Shown here one piece after another: positions 1 through 7,344 of a stretch of 53,113 bases of DNA. The translations under genes and the position numbers were made by a program. Below the pieces are notes generated by a model. The model saw only the letters and a program-made list of their open reading frames with translations, was not told where the DNA came from and ran no database searches. Position 1 is the first letter of the stretch. Each line of letters opens with the position of its first letter. The stretch lies in the NCBI GenBank assembly GCA_021323865.1, contig JAJPKF010000027.1, positions 1 to 53,113 on the forward strand, written 5' to 3'. The DNA comes from Pseudomonadota bacterium. Lineage in GTDB: Bacteria > Chloroflexota > UBA5177 > JAJPKF01.

Positions 1-363
1 GACCTGCAGGTCGTGAATGCGCTCGTCGAGGCCGCCAGGGCTGCAGGCAATCCGTTCCGTGCCGGCATCCTTCGTTCGGCCGATGCCTTCTATGCCGACG
101 TTGCCCCTGCAACCATGCCCTACCAGCCGGTTCCCTTGGGCGTTTGGGAGCGTGCCGGCGTGCTCGCCTCAGAGATGGAGGCGTCGACGCTCTTCACCGT
201 GGGCTCGGTGCGGCGGGTCCGGGCCGGAGCCATCGTCGCCGTCGTGAATGCCACCGAGGAAACGGTGAACACGGGCGATGTGGTCGCCCTGTCGTTGGAG
301 CCGCTCATCGCGACGGCAATCGACGCCATTCGACTGCTGATCCGTGCCGACGCCGCTCCATAG
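1..363 (+). CDS. udp: Uridine phosphorylase, C-terminal part (cut by window edge)
   Basis: The reading frame is open from the first base, so this is the C-terminal ~120 residues of a nucleoside phosphorylase of the PNP/UDP family, which cleaves uridine (or a related nucleoside) with phosphate to base and ribose-1-phosphate in the cytoplasm. Visible family features are ALVEAA, the SxDAFY segment, the EMEASTLFTV substrate-binding helix (a Glu-Met-Glu that contacts ribose) and the terminal GAIVAVVNATEE strand, which parallels the E. coli Udp C-terminus (RAGMVAGVIVNRTQQE). The internal GTG at 13 is probably not the true start. Uridine rather than purine specificity is inferred from overall resemblance only. 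The next gene begins 36 bases downstream on the same strand. Confidence 0.8.
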   Translation, partial: DLQVVNALVEAARAAGNPFRAGILRSADAFYADVAPATMPYQPVPLGVWERAGVLASEMEASTLFTVGSVRRVRAGAIVAVVNATEETVNTGDVVALSLEPLIATAIDAIRLLIRADAAP

Positions 364-399
364 AGTCGGCGCCCTCGTCTTGGGAGCAAGAGCGGAGTC

Positions 400-1506
400 A
401 TGAGCCTAAGCGTCGGCATCATCGGCCTGGAGGGCAGCGGCAAATCGTCCCTCTTTCAGGCGGTGACCAGAGGGGTTCATTCCGCGGGCCGGTCCTCGAT
501 GACCGCCGTTGCGGTTCCCGACAGCCGGCTCCAGATCCTCGCGGACATGGTTCATCCCCGGCGAGTGGTTCCGGCGAGCGTTCAGTTCGTCGACGTGGGC
601 GGACTCTCTCGCGGAGTGCAGGCCTCAGGAGGACTCGGTTCCCAGTTCCTCAGCAATCTTCAAGGGGTCGATGCGCTCGCGATTGTGCTTCGCTGCTACA
701 CTCGCCCCGATATCGGCCTTGGCCCGGAAACCGCCGACCCCATCGCGGATGCCGAGTCCGTCCTTCTCGAGCTGACGCTCTCCGATCTCGGACGGGTGCA
801 CAAGCGGCTGGAGCGTACCAGCAAGGCGGCGCGGGGGGGCGATCAGGCCGCCAAACGAGAGGAGGATCTGCTGTTTCGATTGGAGGCGCGGCTGGATGCC
901 GGCCAACCGGGGCGCGGAGTCGACACGGGGGCAGGTAACCTCGAGAACGTGAAGGATCTGGGCCTGCTCACCCTCAAGCCCATCATTCTGGTGGCGAACG
1001 TTGCCGAGGGTGACCTGGGCCCTGGCACCGATCCCAATCTCCCCGATCCGCACGGCATTCGGGAGATGCTGGCCGGCCTCCAAGAGCGGGCGGGAACAAT
1101 GGGAGCGGATCTCGCCATTCTGAGCGCCGGCACGGAGGCGGAGCTCACGGAACTTCCCGAGGAGGACGCCAGGGAATATCTGCTGTCGCTTGGGGTGACG
1201 CAGACCGGCTTGGACCGCTTCATTCATTCCGCGTACAGCCTCCTCGAGTGGCTGACCTTTTTCACGGCCGGCGAGCCTGAGGTGCGGGCCTGGACCGTTC
1301 GCCAAGGCGCCCGCGCGCCGGAGGCCGCCGGACGAATCCACAGTGACATCGAACGTGGCTTCATTCGCGCCGAGGTTACCTCCTGGGACGATCTCCTCGA
1401 AGCGGGCAGCCCCGAGGCCGCCAAACGGGCCGGCAAGACGCGATTGGAAGGAAAAGACTATGTGATGCGGGAAGGTGACGTAGTCTACTTCCGCTTCAAC
1501 GTCTAA
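400..1506 (+). CDS. ychF: YchF-type Obg-family ATPase
   Basis: A 368-residue P-loop protein of the Obg/YchF family, a universally conserved ribosome-associated ATPase. Walker A is GLEGSGKS (residues 9-16). The position of the usual G4 NKxD motif reads NVAE (about residues 200-203), the NxxE form that makes YchF prefer ATP over GTP. A coiled-coil-like region rich in Lys, Arg and Glu follows at about 125-185. The C-terminal TGS domain (about 280-367) contains RAWTVRQGARAPEAAGRIH and ends in DVVYFRFNV, the standard YchF ending. Length fits the family (about 360-370). The ATG at 400 is preceded by GAGCAAGAGCGGAG, giving a usable ribosome site. It is followed after 3 bases by the phosphoesterase gene, so the two are probably co-transcribed. 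Confidence 0.93.
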   Translation: MSLSVGIIGLEGSGKSSLFQAVTRGVHSAGRSSMTAVAVPDSRLQILADMVHPRRVVPASVQFVDVGGLSRGVQASGGLGSQFLSNLQGVDALAIVLRCYTRPDIGLGPETADPIADAESVLLELTLSDLGRVHKRLERTSKAARGGDQAAKREEDLLFRLEARLDAGQPGRGVDTGAGNLENVKDLGLLTLKPIILVANVAEGDLGPGTDPNLPDPHGIREMLAGLQERAGTMGADLAILSAGTEAELTELPEEDAREYLLSLGVTQTGLDRFIHSAYSLLEWLTFFTAGEPEVRAWTVRQGARAPEAAGRIHSDIERGFIRAEVTSWDDLLEAGSPEAAKRAGKTRLEGKDYVMREGDVVYFRFNV

Positions 1507-1509
1507 GCG

Positions 1510-2376
1510 GTGACGCGGATCGGCCTTATTGCCGACACTCACGTTCCCGAGCGCTGCCGGTCACTTCCCTCATCACTGACCCGCATCTTCGCGGGGGTCG
1601 ACTTGATCCTCCATGCCGGCGATGTGGGGAGGGTGGAGGTGCTTCGGACCCTGGAATACATCGCCCCGGTTCTGGCCGTACGTGGCAATGATGAGCCGGT
1701 TGAAACCCTTCAAGCGCTCCCGGCCTGTCGCCTTCTGGAGCGGGATGGCCGGCGCATTCTCCTGATTCACGGCGACAACAGCGACCCCGCGGTGGAAAGC
1801 CGGTTGCGTCGCGAGGATCGGTGGGCGGCCAAGCTGGAGTACTGGGCAGACCGGGGCAGGAGAGAGCACGCCGATCTCGTCGTGTATGGGCACACCCATG
1901 TGCCGACAACCATCCTTCACCGAGGCGTGCTACTGGTGAATCCGGGTGCCCTCGGCTCTGGCTCGTTCTTTCACCGGCAGTCACTCCGAACGGTGGCCAT
2001 TATGGAGCTTCTGCCCGATCAACCTCCGTCGGTTCGCCATGTCGACGTCGACAACCCGGAGCGCTCGCCGCTCCCCCAGACGGACGAGGATCGCTGGTTC
2101 TCTGATTCGGTCGCTCGATTCCATCAAGCCATGTATGATCGCGCCGTCATCGACAACGCGGCCTGGATCAGGGACGAGCTGTATCCTGCTGCTCCCGGCC
2201 AAGTGCTCAGATGGCTCCACGCGCTTGCCGAGCAATGCTGGTTCGAAGGCCGCGAGCATGTTTCGACCCACGAGTTCGTCGACTGCCTGCTCCAGGACGA
2301 ATCCTCGCGTGACCCACTTCGAGCCCTGATCCTGCGAAACGAAGAAATCGCCGCTGCCCTGGATCCGCGCTGCTAG
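1510..2376 (+). CDS. YfcE/MJ0936-type metallophosphoesterase with long C-terminal extension
   Basis: A 288-residue calcineurin-like phosphoesterase. The N-terminal ~165 residues carry the dinuclear-metal motifs in order: ADTH (8-11), HAGDVG (about 36), RGND (about 58), IHGD (about 88) and YGHTHVP (about 126), followed by LVNPGALG typical of the YfcE/MJ0936 subfamily, which hydrolyses phosphodiesters in vitro. About 120 residues after the catalytic core have no motif I recognise; they include a helical, acidic and aromatic stretch (DRWFSDSVARFHQAMYD). The GTG start lies 3 bases after the ychF stop, implying translational coupling. The natural substrate cannot be predicted. Confidence 0.88.
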   Translation: MTRIGLIADTHVPERCRSLPSSLTRIFAGVDLILHAGDVGRVEVLRTLEYIAPVLAVRGNDEPVETLQALPACRLLERDGRRILLIHGDNSDPAVESRLRREDRWAAKLEYWADRGRREHADLVVYGHTHVPTTILHRGVLLVNPGALGSGSFFHRQSLRTVAIMELLPDQPPSVRHVDVDNPERSPLPQTDEDRWFSDSVARFHQAMYDRAVIDNAAWIRDELYPAAPGQVLRWLHALAEQCWFEGREHVSTHEFVDCLLQDESSRDPLRALILRNEEIAAALDPRC

Positions 2377-2419
2377 TCCCGACTCGTGTCCCGACCGGCG
2401 CGAAGCCTGAAACGGGTGA

Positions 2420-3037
2420 CTAGTGGAGAAACTCCTCGCGGGTCGGTCCGTCCTTGAAGACCCCGCGGAGCGCGGTAGTCAGCGTGCGAGCGCCTGGCTT
2501 TCGAACTCCCCGCATGGACATGCACAGATGTTCCGCGTGGAGCTGAACGCCCACCCCATAGGGAGAAAGCCGTTCCATGAGGAGGTCGGCAACGGCGTTG
2601 GTGATTCGTTCCTGTGTCTGAAGACCACGTGCGAAGTGGTCCACGGTGCGCGCCAGCTTGGATAGTCCGACGATCTTCTCACGGGGCACGTAAGCGACCC
2701 GAGCCGTGCCGAAGAAGGGCACCAAATGGTGCTCGCACAGTGAATAGAAAGCAATGCCGTCCTCGACGATCATCTGGTCGTAGCCGGCCGAGTTGTCGAA
2801 GCAGGTCAATTCGAAGGGCTGCTGCCGTGTGAGCTCGAGAAGCATGCGCGCCACACGGTCGGGCGTCTCGGCCAGGTCTGGGCGGCCCGGATCGTCAACG
2901 ACGCTCAGGATCTCCCCGACCGCGCCCTGCAGCCGCTCGAAATCCGGTCCCTGCCCGGCGCCCTCCTGCTCGGCAGGATCGTGGTGCTCGAACACTTCGA
3001 GCCGTCCGGCCTGCTGCCATCTCTGATTACCGCTCAT
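2420..3037 (-). CDS. folE: GTP cyclohydrolase I
   Basis: A 205-residue type IA GTP cyclohydrolase, the zinc enzyme that converts GTP to 7,8-dihydroneopterin triphosphate, the first step of tetrahydrofolate synthesis. Diagnostic segments are PDLAETPDRVARML, the zinc/catalytic motif SLCEHHLVPFFG, the GLSKLARTVDHFARGLQTQERIT helix region and the second zinc ligand in CMSMRGVRKPG. The C-terminus (TRALRG-like, then EEFL) is intact. The ~30 N-terminal residues are polar and family-variable. It is convergent with the phosphoesterase gene (43 bases between stops) and divergent from the secreted-protein gene at 3372. No other folate gene is in the window. Confidence 0.95.
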   Translation of the reverse strand: MSGNQRWQQAGRLEVFEHHDPAEQEGAGQGPDFERLQGAVGEILSVVDDPGRPDLAETPDRVARMLLELTRQQPFELTCFDNSAGYDQMIVEDGIAFYSLCEHHLVPFFGTARVAYVPREKIVGLSKLARTVDHFARGLQTQERITNAVADLLMERLSPYGVGVQLHAEHLCMSMRGVRKPGARTLTTALRGVFKDGPTREEFLH

Positions 3038-3371
3038 GGCCGAGTCTACTCATGGACGCATCCGGTGCCATCCGCGTCGTGACCTGGGGCTCCGAAGCGA
3101 GCGGGTCCCCATCCCCAGGGACGCGCATGCCGATGTGAGTGGAGCCTCCGTGAACATCGGGTCAACGCGGACTTCCGGCACGCGACAACCGCTCCAACCA
3201 ATCGCACCATGACCCAACGTTCATCCGCGGTTCAGACCTTGGCAAGGCAATGTTCAGCCGCCCGCAAGGAACTGTTCAGCCAGGCGCAATCACCGTGTCA
3301 ACTGTGCCGAATACGTTGAGCTTGAGGGACCGAGAAACGGTCTCCGAAATCAGAGAAGGAGCAGCACTAGC
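3038..3371. other. Divergent intergenic region between folE and a secreted-protein gene
   Basis: 334 bases without a gene. It must hold the folE promoter (leftward) and the promoter of the gene at 3372 (rightward). The only clear structure is the phased GTTCA array described separately. A TGTCAA at 3296-3301 reads TTGACA on the minus strand, a perfect -35 hexamer, but its matching -10 (TGAACA, 17 bases away) is poor. On the plus strand AATACG/TACGTT near 3310-3317 is a possible -10. A short GACCG...CGGTC hairpin near 3329-3340 lies in the putative leader. Confidence 0.5.
3219..3306 (+). promoter_or_regulatory. Array of GTTCA half-sites in 11-bp register (OmpR/PhoP-type direct repeats)
   Basis: Four copies of GTTCA begin at 3219, 3230, 3252 and 3274, spacings of 11, 22 and 22 bases, so all lie on the same helix face. 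Two are GTTCAGCC, one GTTCATCC and one GTTCAGAC. A weaker TGTCA at 3296 continues the register. The spacers between the last two sites are also similar (GCAAGG in both), so 3241-3284 is a diverged 22-bp tandem repeat. Eleven-base direct repeats are the known binding pattern of OmpR/PhoB-family regulators, and the actinobacterial PhoP unit is also GTTCA-like. The array ends about 70 bases before the ATG at 3372. The identity of the regulator is inference. Confidence 0.6.
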
Positions 3372-3968
3372 ATGACCCGACTCAGAACCACCGTCATTGC
3401 GATCTTCGCCCTCGCCGCCGTCCTGCTGGCCATCCCGGCCGCAGCCATGGCCGCTCACCCGGCGGCCAAGGCGCCCAACCGCCACCCGGCCGGCATGGTG
3501 TTTGGAACCCTGCAGCAGTTTGACCAGAACAGCGCCACCATCCAGACCAAGGCCGGGCCGGTCAACGTTGCTTTGGAGCCGGTCATGGCGTATGTTGCCT
3601 ATGATCAGGCCGACGCCGTCGCCGGTCTCAAGGACGGCGATCAGGTAGCCGCCTACGGTCACTACTATGACGGCACACTGCGCGCAGAGCGCCTCCGATA
3701 CGCCACTAGCCCGTTCGCCGTCTCGAAGCTCATCCGCTTCAGCGGCCACTACGAGAGCAGCGACAGCACAGCCAACACCCTGACCATCAACCTCCGCAAG
3801 GGTGTGGACATCACGTTCAACGTCGATAAGAACACCCGCTACTTCGACAACGGGAAGCGCGTGACGGCACCGAACTACCTGCCTCACGAGCTGATTCGTG
3901 TGTGGGCGCGTCAGTTCTCGGATCAGTCCTGGCTGGCGAAGGTCGTCAACACTATCCATCACAAGTAA
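3372..3968 (+). CDS. Small secreted protein with DUF5666-like beta domains
   Basis: A 198-residue protein with a clear signal peptide: TRLR, a hydrophobic core (VIAIFALAAVLLAIPA) and an AMA-AH cleavage site near residue 29. The mature part is a polar beta-rich sequence with two similar halves, each with a V/H-GxxxxxD...ATI/TLTI pattern and a D-rich turn (GLKDGDQVAAYGHY; GVDITFNVDKNTRY). This resembles the OB-fold-like DUF5666 family of secreted proteins, but the match is by eye. The ribosome site AGAAGGAG (3354-3361) fixes the ATG. The gene is monocistronic, with the GTTCA array upstream and a strong hairpin downstream, suggesting dedicated regulation. Function unknown. Confidence 0.8.
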   Translation: MTRLRTTVIAIFALAAVLLAIPAAAMAAHPAAKAPNRHPAGMVFGTLQQFDQNSATIQTKAGPVNVALEPVMAYVAYDQADAVAGLKDGDQVAAYGHYYDGTLRAERLRYATSPFAVSKLIRFSGHYESSDSTANTLTINLRKGVDITFNVDKNTRYFDNGKRVTAPNYLPHELIRVWARQFSDQSWLAKVVNTIHHK

Positions 3969-4010
3969 CCGCTGCCTCGGGGAGACCTGAGGGATTGGCG
4001 ACAACAATCA

Positions 4011-4040
4011 GATGCCGGGAGGGAAACCCCTCCCGGCATC
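4011..4040. terminator. Perfect 13-bp hairpin, probable bidirectional terminator
   Basis: GATGCCGGGAGGG (4011-4023) pairs perfectly with CCCTCCCGGCATC (4028-4040) around a 4-base loop. It sits between two convergent genes, 42 bases after the stop at 3968 and 36 bases after the stop of the leftward gene. There is no immediate T-run on the plus side; TGTTTGTTTG follows about 16 bases later. On the minus side the following bases read TGATTGTTGT. Termination in both directions is inferred from position and stem strength. Confidence 0.75.
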
Positions 4041-4076
4041 TCAACATTGCCGAAGACTGTTTGTTTGTCCGGCTAG

Positions 4077-5882
4077 CTAAGAAGCGCTGGAGACCGAGTG
4101 CTGGGGCCGCTTCTCCGGAGTGAGAATAACACCCGCCTCAGCCCCGGAATTGGCCCAGCCGCGATTGTACCCCTCGCCCGCGATCTGCCCGGCGTCGTTG
4201 ACCGAGCGGGCTGCCGTGATAACCCATCCACTCGTGGCGGAAATCAGCGAGCTCATCGGCACCATGCCCTGAGACGGCTCCCAGAGGAAGGCTCGCTGCC
4301 CTCCGTCCGGCCGAAGCAGATTGCCCACGATCCAGCCATTGGCGTTCAGGCCAATAGCGAGACTGGAACGGTAGCCTGTCGGTATGCCTAACGGTTGGGC
4401 ATTGCTCCAATCGAGCCAGTGATGGCGCACGGTGACCTGCCACCGGCATGCCTCGAGCGAGCCGGACGCCGATTGCGATGCCCCCACAATCTCCAGCAAC
4501 CGGCGGCCGCCACTCCACCGGACCTGCATACCGGATGCGATACTGGCGGCGTTCGAGGTGAGGCCCGGCAGCGGGAAAGCCTGACCCCAGGGAGACCAAA
4601 CGGTGGCCACCGTGCGTCCGGCGCTCGAGAGTTCCGTGCCGACCGCGTCCCCCCAGTGATCGGCCGCCGCCAGCAGCGGCTCACGAAAGCCACGATTCGC
4701 ATGCAGGATGCGCGTCCGGTAACCGCCGTGACCATGAATCCAGACCACGCCCTCGCGGCCGGCCGGCACCCGCATCCACCCGGATAGGTCGCCGTGCTCG
4801 TCGATACTAGTGGCGGCGGCATCCAGGACATGCGATGCCGGGAGAGGCAGCCGCCACCACGCAGGTGTTCCCCAGCTATTCACGGCGTACGCCCGGGTTG
4901 CCCCACCCGTCGCGGTGGCCGAGGCGGCCACCATGCCGTGGCCGTTGATGCCCATTCCCGCCGTGGCCGCAACGTGCGTCGTCGGGACACCGAGTGCTGT
5001 TCGCCGCCCTGCCCGATACACAAAGGAGCGCTGCATTCGGAGGCCCGTTCGGGTCTTCCACTGAATCGCGCCCGCCGCCTGACCGCTTCCGTTCAACGCC
5101 GAGAGCTGAGTGCCCCGGCCCAGGCCGCGAACGTCGTACTGCTCGGTCCCGGAGTGCGTGGGTGGGCCCTGGCTCGCCGCCAGCTCCAGCCAGCGGACAT
5201 GCGTGTAGTAATACAGGCCGCCGGCATAATTCGGGTCACCGTATGTCTCCGCCCAGTGGGAGACGTCGAGCTGGTCCCAGCCGGTGTTGATTGCGTTCTG
5301 TTCCATGATCGTGATGGTTCCGTTGCCGGAAGCATCCACCTGAACCGCCGTAACCACGGCCGTGTGGCCGTAGACGTCGGCTGCCGGACCTCCCCACATG
5401 CTCACCACATCACCCGGAGCCGGCAGACTTCCCGGACCCGGCGTCCCGATGGGGATGCCGAGCGCGGCGCCGGCCAGATGAACAAGGTCCTTGCCGTCGG
5501 GGATGTTGGCCACAAAATCGTGGTAGACCACCCAGAGGAACCGGGCGCTCAACTCCACGCACTGGAAGCCCATGGTATCGAAATCGTCGGGTGTCCCGGT
5601 GGCCGGCCCGCAGGCATACACGTTGTCGTAGTGCGCACCAAGGGTATATCCGCCTTGGTCCGAGCACCACGACTTGCCGGCGCCCTCCCCACGAGTGAGC
5701 GCCTTCCGTACGCGATCTCTCCGAGAGCCTGATCCCGCGCCCGTTCCCGGACTGACCGGCGCAAGGCCCGGACGTCCGGCCGTGGGCAGACTCGCGGCTG
5801 AGCCATGCTGAGCCCACGCCCCGGGCACCGGCGCGATGGCGGCCAGAAACACCAGGGGAGCGATGGAGAGAAGAGGTCGCAA
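4077..5882 (-). CDS. Secreted CHAP-domain protein with HAF-type repeats
   Basis: 601 residues. The TTG start at 5882 gives a clean signal peptide (RPLLSIAPLVFLAAIAPVPGAWA, cleaved near residue 24). A Ser/Gly/Pro linker leads to a CHAP (NlpC/P60-type) amidase/peptidase domain at about 70-230: catalytic Cys in GFQCVEL (C108), His in YGHTAVV (H173) and the polar third residue in IMEQNAI (about 195). The remaining ~360 residues are repeats of the HAF type, with phrases such as LSALNGSGQAAG, GINGHGMVAAS and GLNANGWIVGN, which form beta-propeller-like extracellular domains. It probably cleaves peptidoglycan or cell-surface peptides while the repeats bind wall or polymer. A perfect TTGACA lies about 50 bases upstream (minus strand, 5934-5929). 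Confidence 0.82.
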   Translation of the reverse strand: MRPLLSIAPLVFLAAIAPVPGAWAQHGSAASLPTAGRPGLAPVSPGTGAGSGSRRDRVRKALTRGEGAGKSWCSDQGGYTLGAHYDNVYACGPATGTPDDFDTMGFQCVELSARFLWVVYHDFVANIPDGKDLVHLAGAALGIPIGTPGPGSLPAPGDVVSMWGGPAADVYGHTAVVTAVQVDASGNGTITIMEQNAINTGWDQLDVSHWAETYGDPNYAGGLYYYTHVRWLELAASQGPPTHSGTEQYDVRGLGRGTQLSALNGSGQAAGAIQWKTRTGLRMQRSFVYRAGRRTALGVPTTHVAATAGMGINGHGMVAASATATGGATRAYAVNSWGTPAWWRLPLPASHVLDAAATSIDEHGDLSGWMRVPAGREGVVWIHGHGGYRTRILHANRGFREPLLAAADHWGDAVGTELSSAGRTVATVWSPWGQAFPLPGLTSNAASIASGMQVRWSGGRRLLEIVGASQSASGSLEACRWQVTVRHHWLDWSNAQPLGIPTGYRSSLAIGLNANGWIVGNLLRPDGGQRAFLWEPSQGMVPMSSLISATSGWVITAARSVNDAGQIAGEGYNRGWANSGAEAGVILTPEKRPQHSVSSAS

Positions 5883-6067
5883 CAGTGCCGCTCGTCAGAA
5901 AGAGTTTGATCGGCCGGGTTGGATCGGTTGTCAATCCATACCCACCTTCAAGAGGGTGCGGCCCACGCGCCCTCGGCCCTATCGCCCCTGTCTCATAGCC
6001 CACCCGTCCTCTTGCCGAATGGGGCTAGGAGGACGGTCATAGGCCAGGAGTACCGGCGATCGCCGGA

Positions 6068-6979
6068 TTAGGCTCGATGCACTTCCACAACGCGATTTCG
6101 CAGCATGCCGATGCCCACCACCTCGGTCTCCACCACGTCCCCATCCTTGAGGAACTCCTTGGGCTCGCGGGCTCCGCCGACTCCTGCCGGTGTGCCGGTG
6201 GCGATGAGGGCCCCGGGCGGAAGGGTCATCCCCGTCGAAAGCTCTGCGATCAGATCGACCACCGGGAAAATCATGTTTCGGGTGTTATCGGCCTGCTTGG
6301 TCTCGCCATTCAGCCGCAAACGCAGCTCGAGGTTCTGGGGATCGGCGACCTCATCGGCGGTCACAATCCATGGTCCGGTCGGACAGGACCCGTCAAGGCT
6401 CTTGCCCTTGAAAAATTGCCCTCCCCAGCCGTACTGAATGTCTCGGGCGCTTATGTCGTTCACCACGGTATAGCCGAAGATGTAATCTGCGGCCGCCTCG
6501 CGCCTGAGGTTAAGCGCTCGCAGGCCGATGACCACACCCAGCTCGACCTCCCAGTCCATCTGGGTGCTGACGGCCGGGTCGAGAGGGATGTCGTCGGCGG
6601 GGCCAATGACCGACGTCTGCGCCTTCGTGAAGACAGTCGGCGGCTGGAGTGGGCTTCCCGACGCTTTCGCCGACTCTCGAGCATGCTCCGCGTAATTCCG
6701 GCCGATGGCCAGCACGTTGCCGGCAGGCGGGTTCAGGGGCGGCAGAATCCGCAAGCCGTCCAGGGGACGCCTCTCAACTCGAGTCGACGCTTCCGTGTGC
6801 CCAAGCAGCTGCGAAGCGCGACGAAGAGTTTCGGGGCCGGCCGCAATGAACTCGACGAGATCCACAGGAAAGCCGGGCTCGTGAGCGGCATCCGCCAGCT
6901 CGTTGAGATCCATCACGCGGTCGCCAGTCAGCACGCCGAGCCGGGTCTGTCCGGCATGGCGGAACACCAGCAGCCTCAC
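6068..6979 (-). CDS. Fumarylacetoacetate hydrolase family protein
   Basis: 303 residues of the FAH superfamily, metal-dependent hydrolases, hydratases or decarboxylases of 1,3-dicarbonyl or acylpyruvate compounds. Signatures: VLAIGRNYAEHARE (start of the catalytic domain at about 95), MDWEVELGVVIG with the Glu metal ligands, NDISARDIQYGWGGQFFKGKSLDGSCPTGPW (in segments), and the C-terminal GDVVETEVVGIG. An N-terminal ~70-residue domain (VMDLNELAD) is normal for the YcgM-like branch. The specific substrate cannot be assigned. It lies 7 bases after the XdhC-like gene on the same strand, so the two are probably co-expressed. Confidence 0.9.
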   Translation of the reverse strand: MRLLVFRHAGQTRLGVLTGDRVMDLNELADAAHEPGFPVDLVEFIAAGPETLRRASQLLGHTEASTRVERRPLDGLRILPPLNPPAGNVLAIGRNYAEHARESAKASGSPLQPPTVFTKAQTSVIGPADDIPLDPAVSTQMDWEVELGVVIGLRALNLRREAAADYIFGYTVVNDISARDIQYGWGGQFFKGKSLDGSCPTGPWIVTADEVADPQNLELRLRLNGETKQADNTRNMIFPVVDLIAELSTGMTLPPGALIATGTPAGVGGAREPKEFLKDGDVVETEVVGIGMLRNRVVEVHRA

Positions 6980-6986
6980 GGCACGG

Positions 6987-7301
6987 CTACCAGGTCATGG
7001 GTTCGACGAAGATATCAACTTCGCCACCACAGGAGAGGCCCACGCTCCACGCCATCTCATCGCTGATGCCGTAATGCAGCAGGCGAGGCGTGCCGCTTTC
7101 CAACACCTTCATGGCCTCCTCGTAAACGGCAGCCTCCAAACATCCCCCACTGACTGAACCGGCAATGCGGCCACCCGGAGTCATGGCCATCGACGCTCCC
7201 ACGGGCCGGGGCACAGATCCGCTGGTCTTCACCACGGTCGCCAGAGCCACCGGCTCATGCGACCGACGCATCTGCTGAATCTCTGCCAAGATCTCGCGCA
7301 T
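6987..7301 (-). CDS. Stand-alone XdhC/CoxI N-terminal domain protein
   Basis: 104 residues corresponding only to the XdhC/CoxI N-terminal domain: EPVALATVVKTSGSVPRPVGASMAM, then GRIAGSVSGGCLEAAVYEEA and LSCGGEVDIFVEP, the family's three signatures (described here in segments). Full XdhC proteins (about 250-300 aa) add a Rossmann domain and insert or sulfurate the molybdenum cofactor of xanthine dehydrogenase/CO dehydrogenase enzymes. Single-domain forms exist, usually paired with a separate second half; none is visible here, nor any molybdoenzyme subunit. The partner is therefore outside the window or the domain works alone. Confidence 0.85.
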   Translation of the reverse strand: MREILAEIQQMRRSHEPVALATVVKTSGSVPRPVGASMAMTPGGRIAGSVSGGCLEAAVYEEAMKVLESGTPRLLHYGISDEMAWSVGLSCGGEVDIFVEPMTW

Positions 7302-7344
7302 CGTTGCTCGCCCTCCACCTCATTGTCTCGTGCGACGTTGAGGC

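Noticed and set aside
3296..3301. TGTCAA read as TTGACA, a leftward -35 for folE
   Set aside because: The -10 at the proper spacing is poor and the leader would be about 240 bases. Left as a weak possibility within the intergenic note.
4794..5732. 312-codon rightward frame opposite the CHAP/HAF gene
   Set aside because: Arg/Pro/Gly-rich without motifs, while the opposite strand carries a clear CHAP domain and signal peptide.
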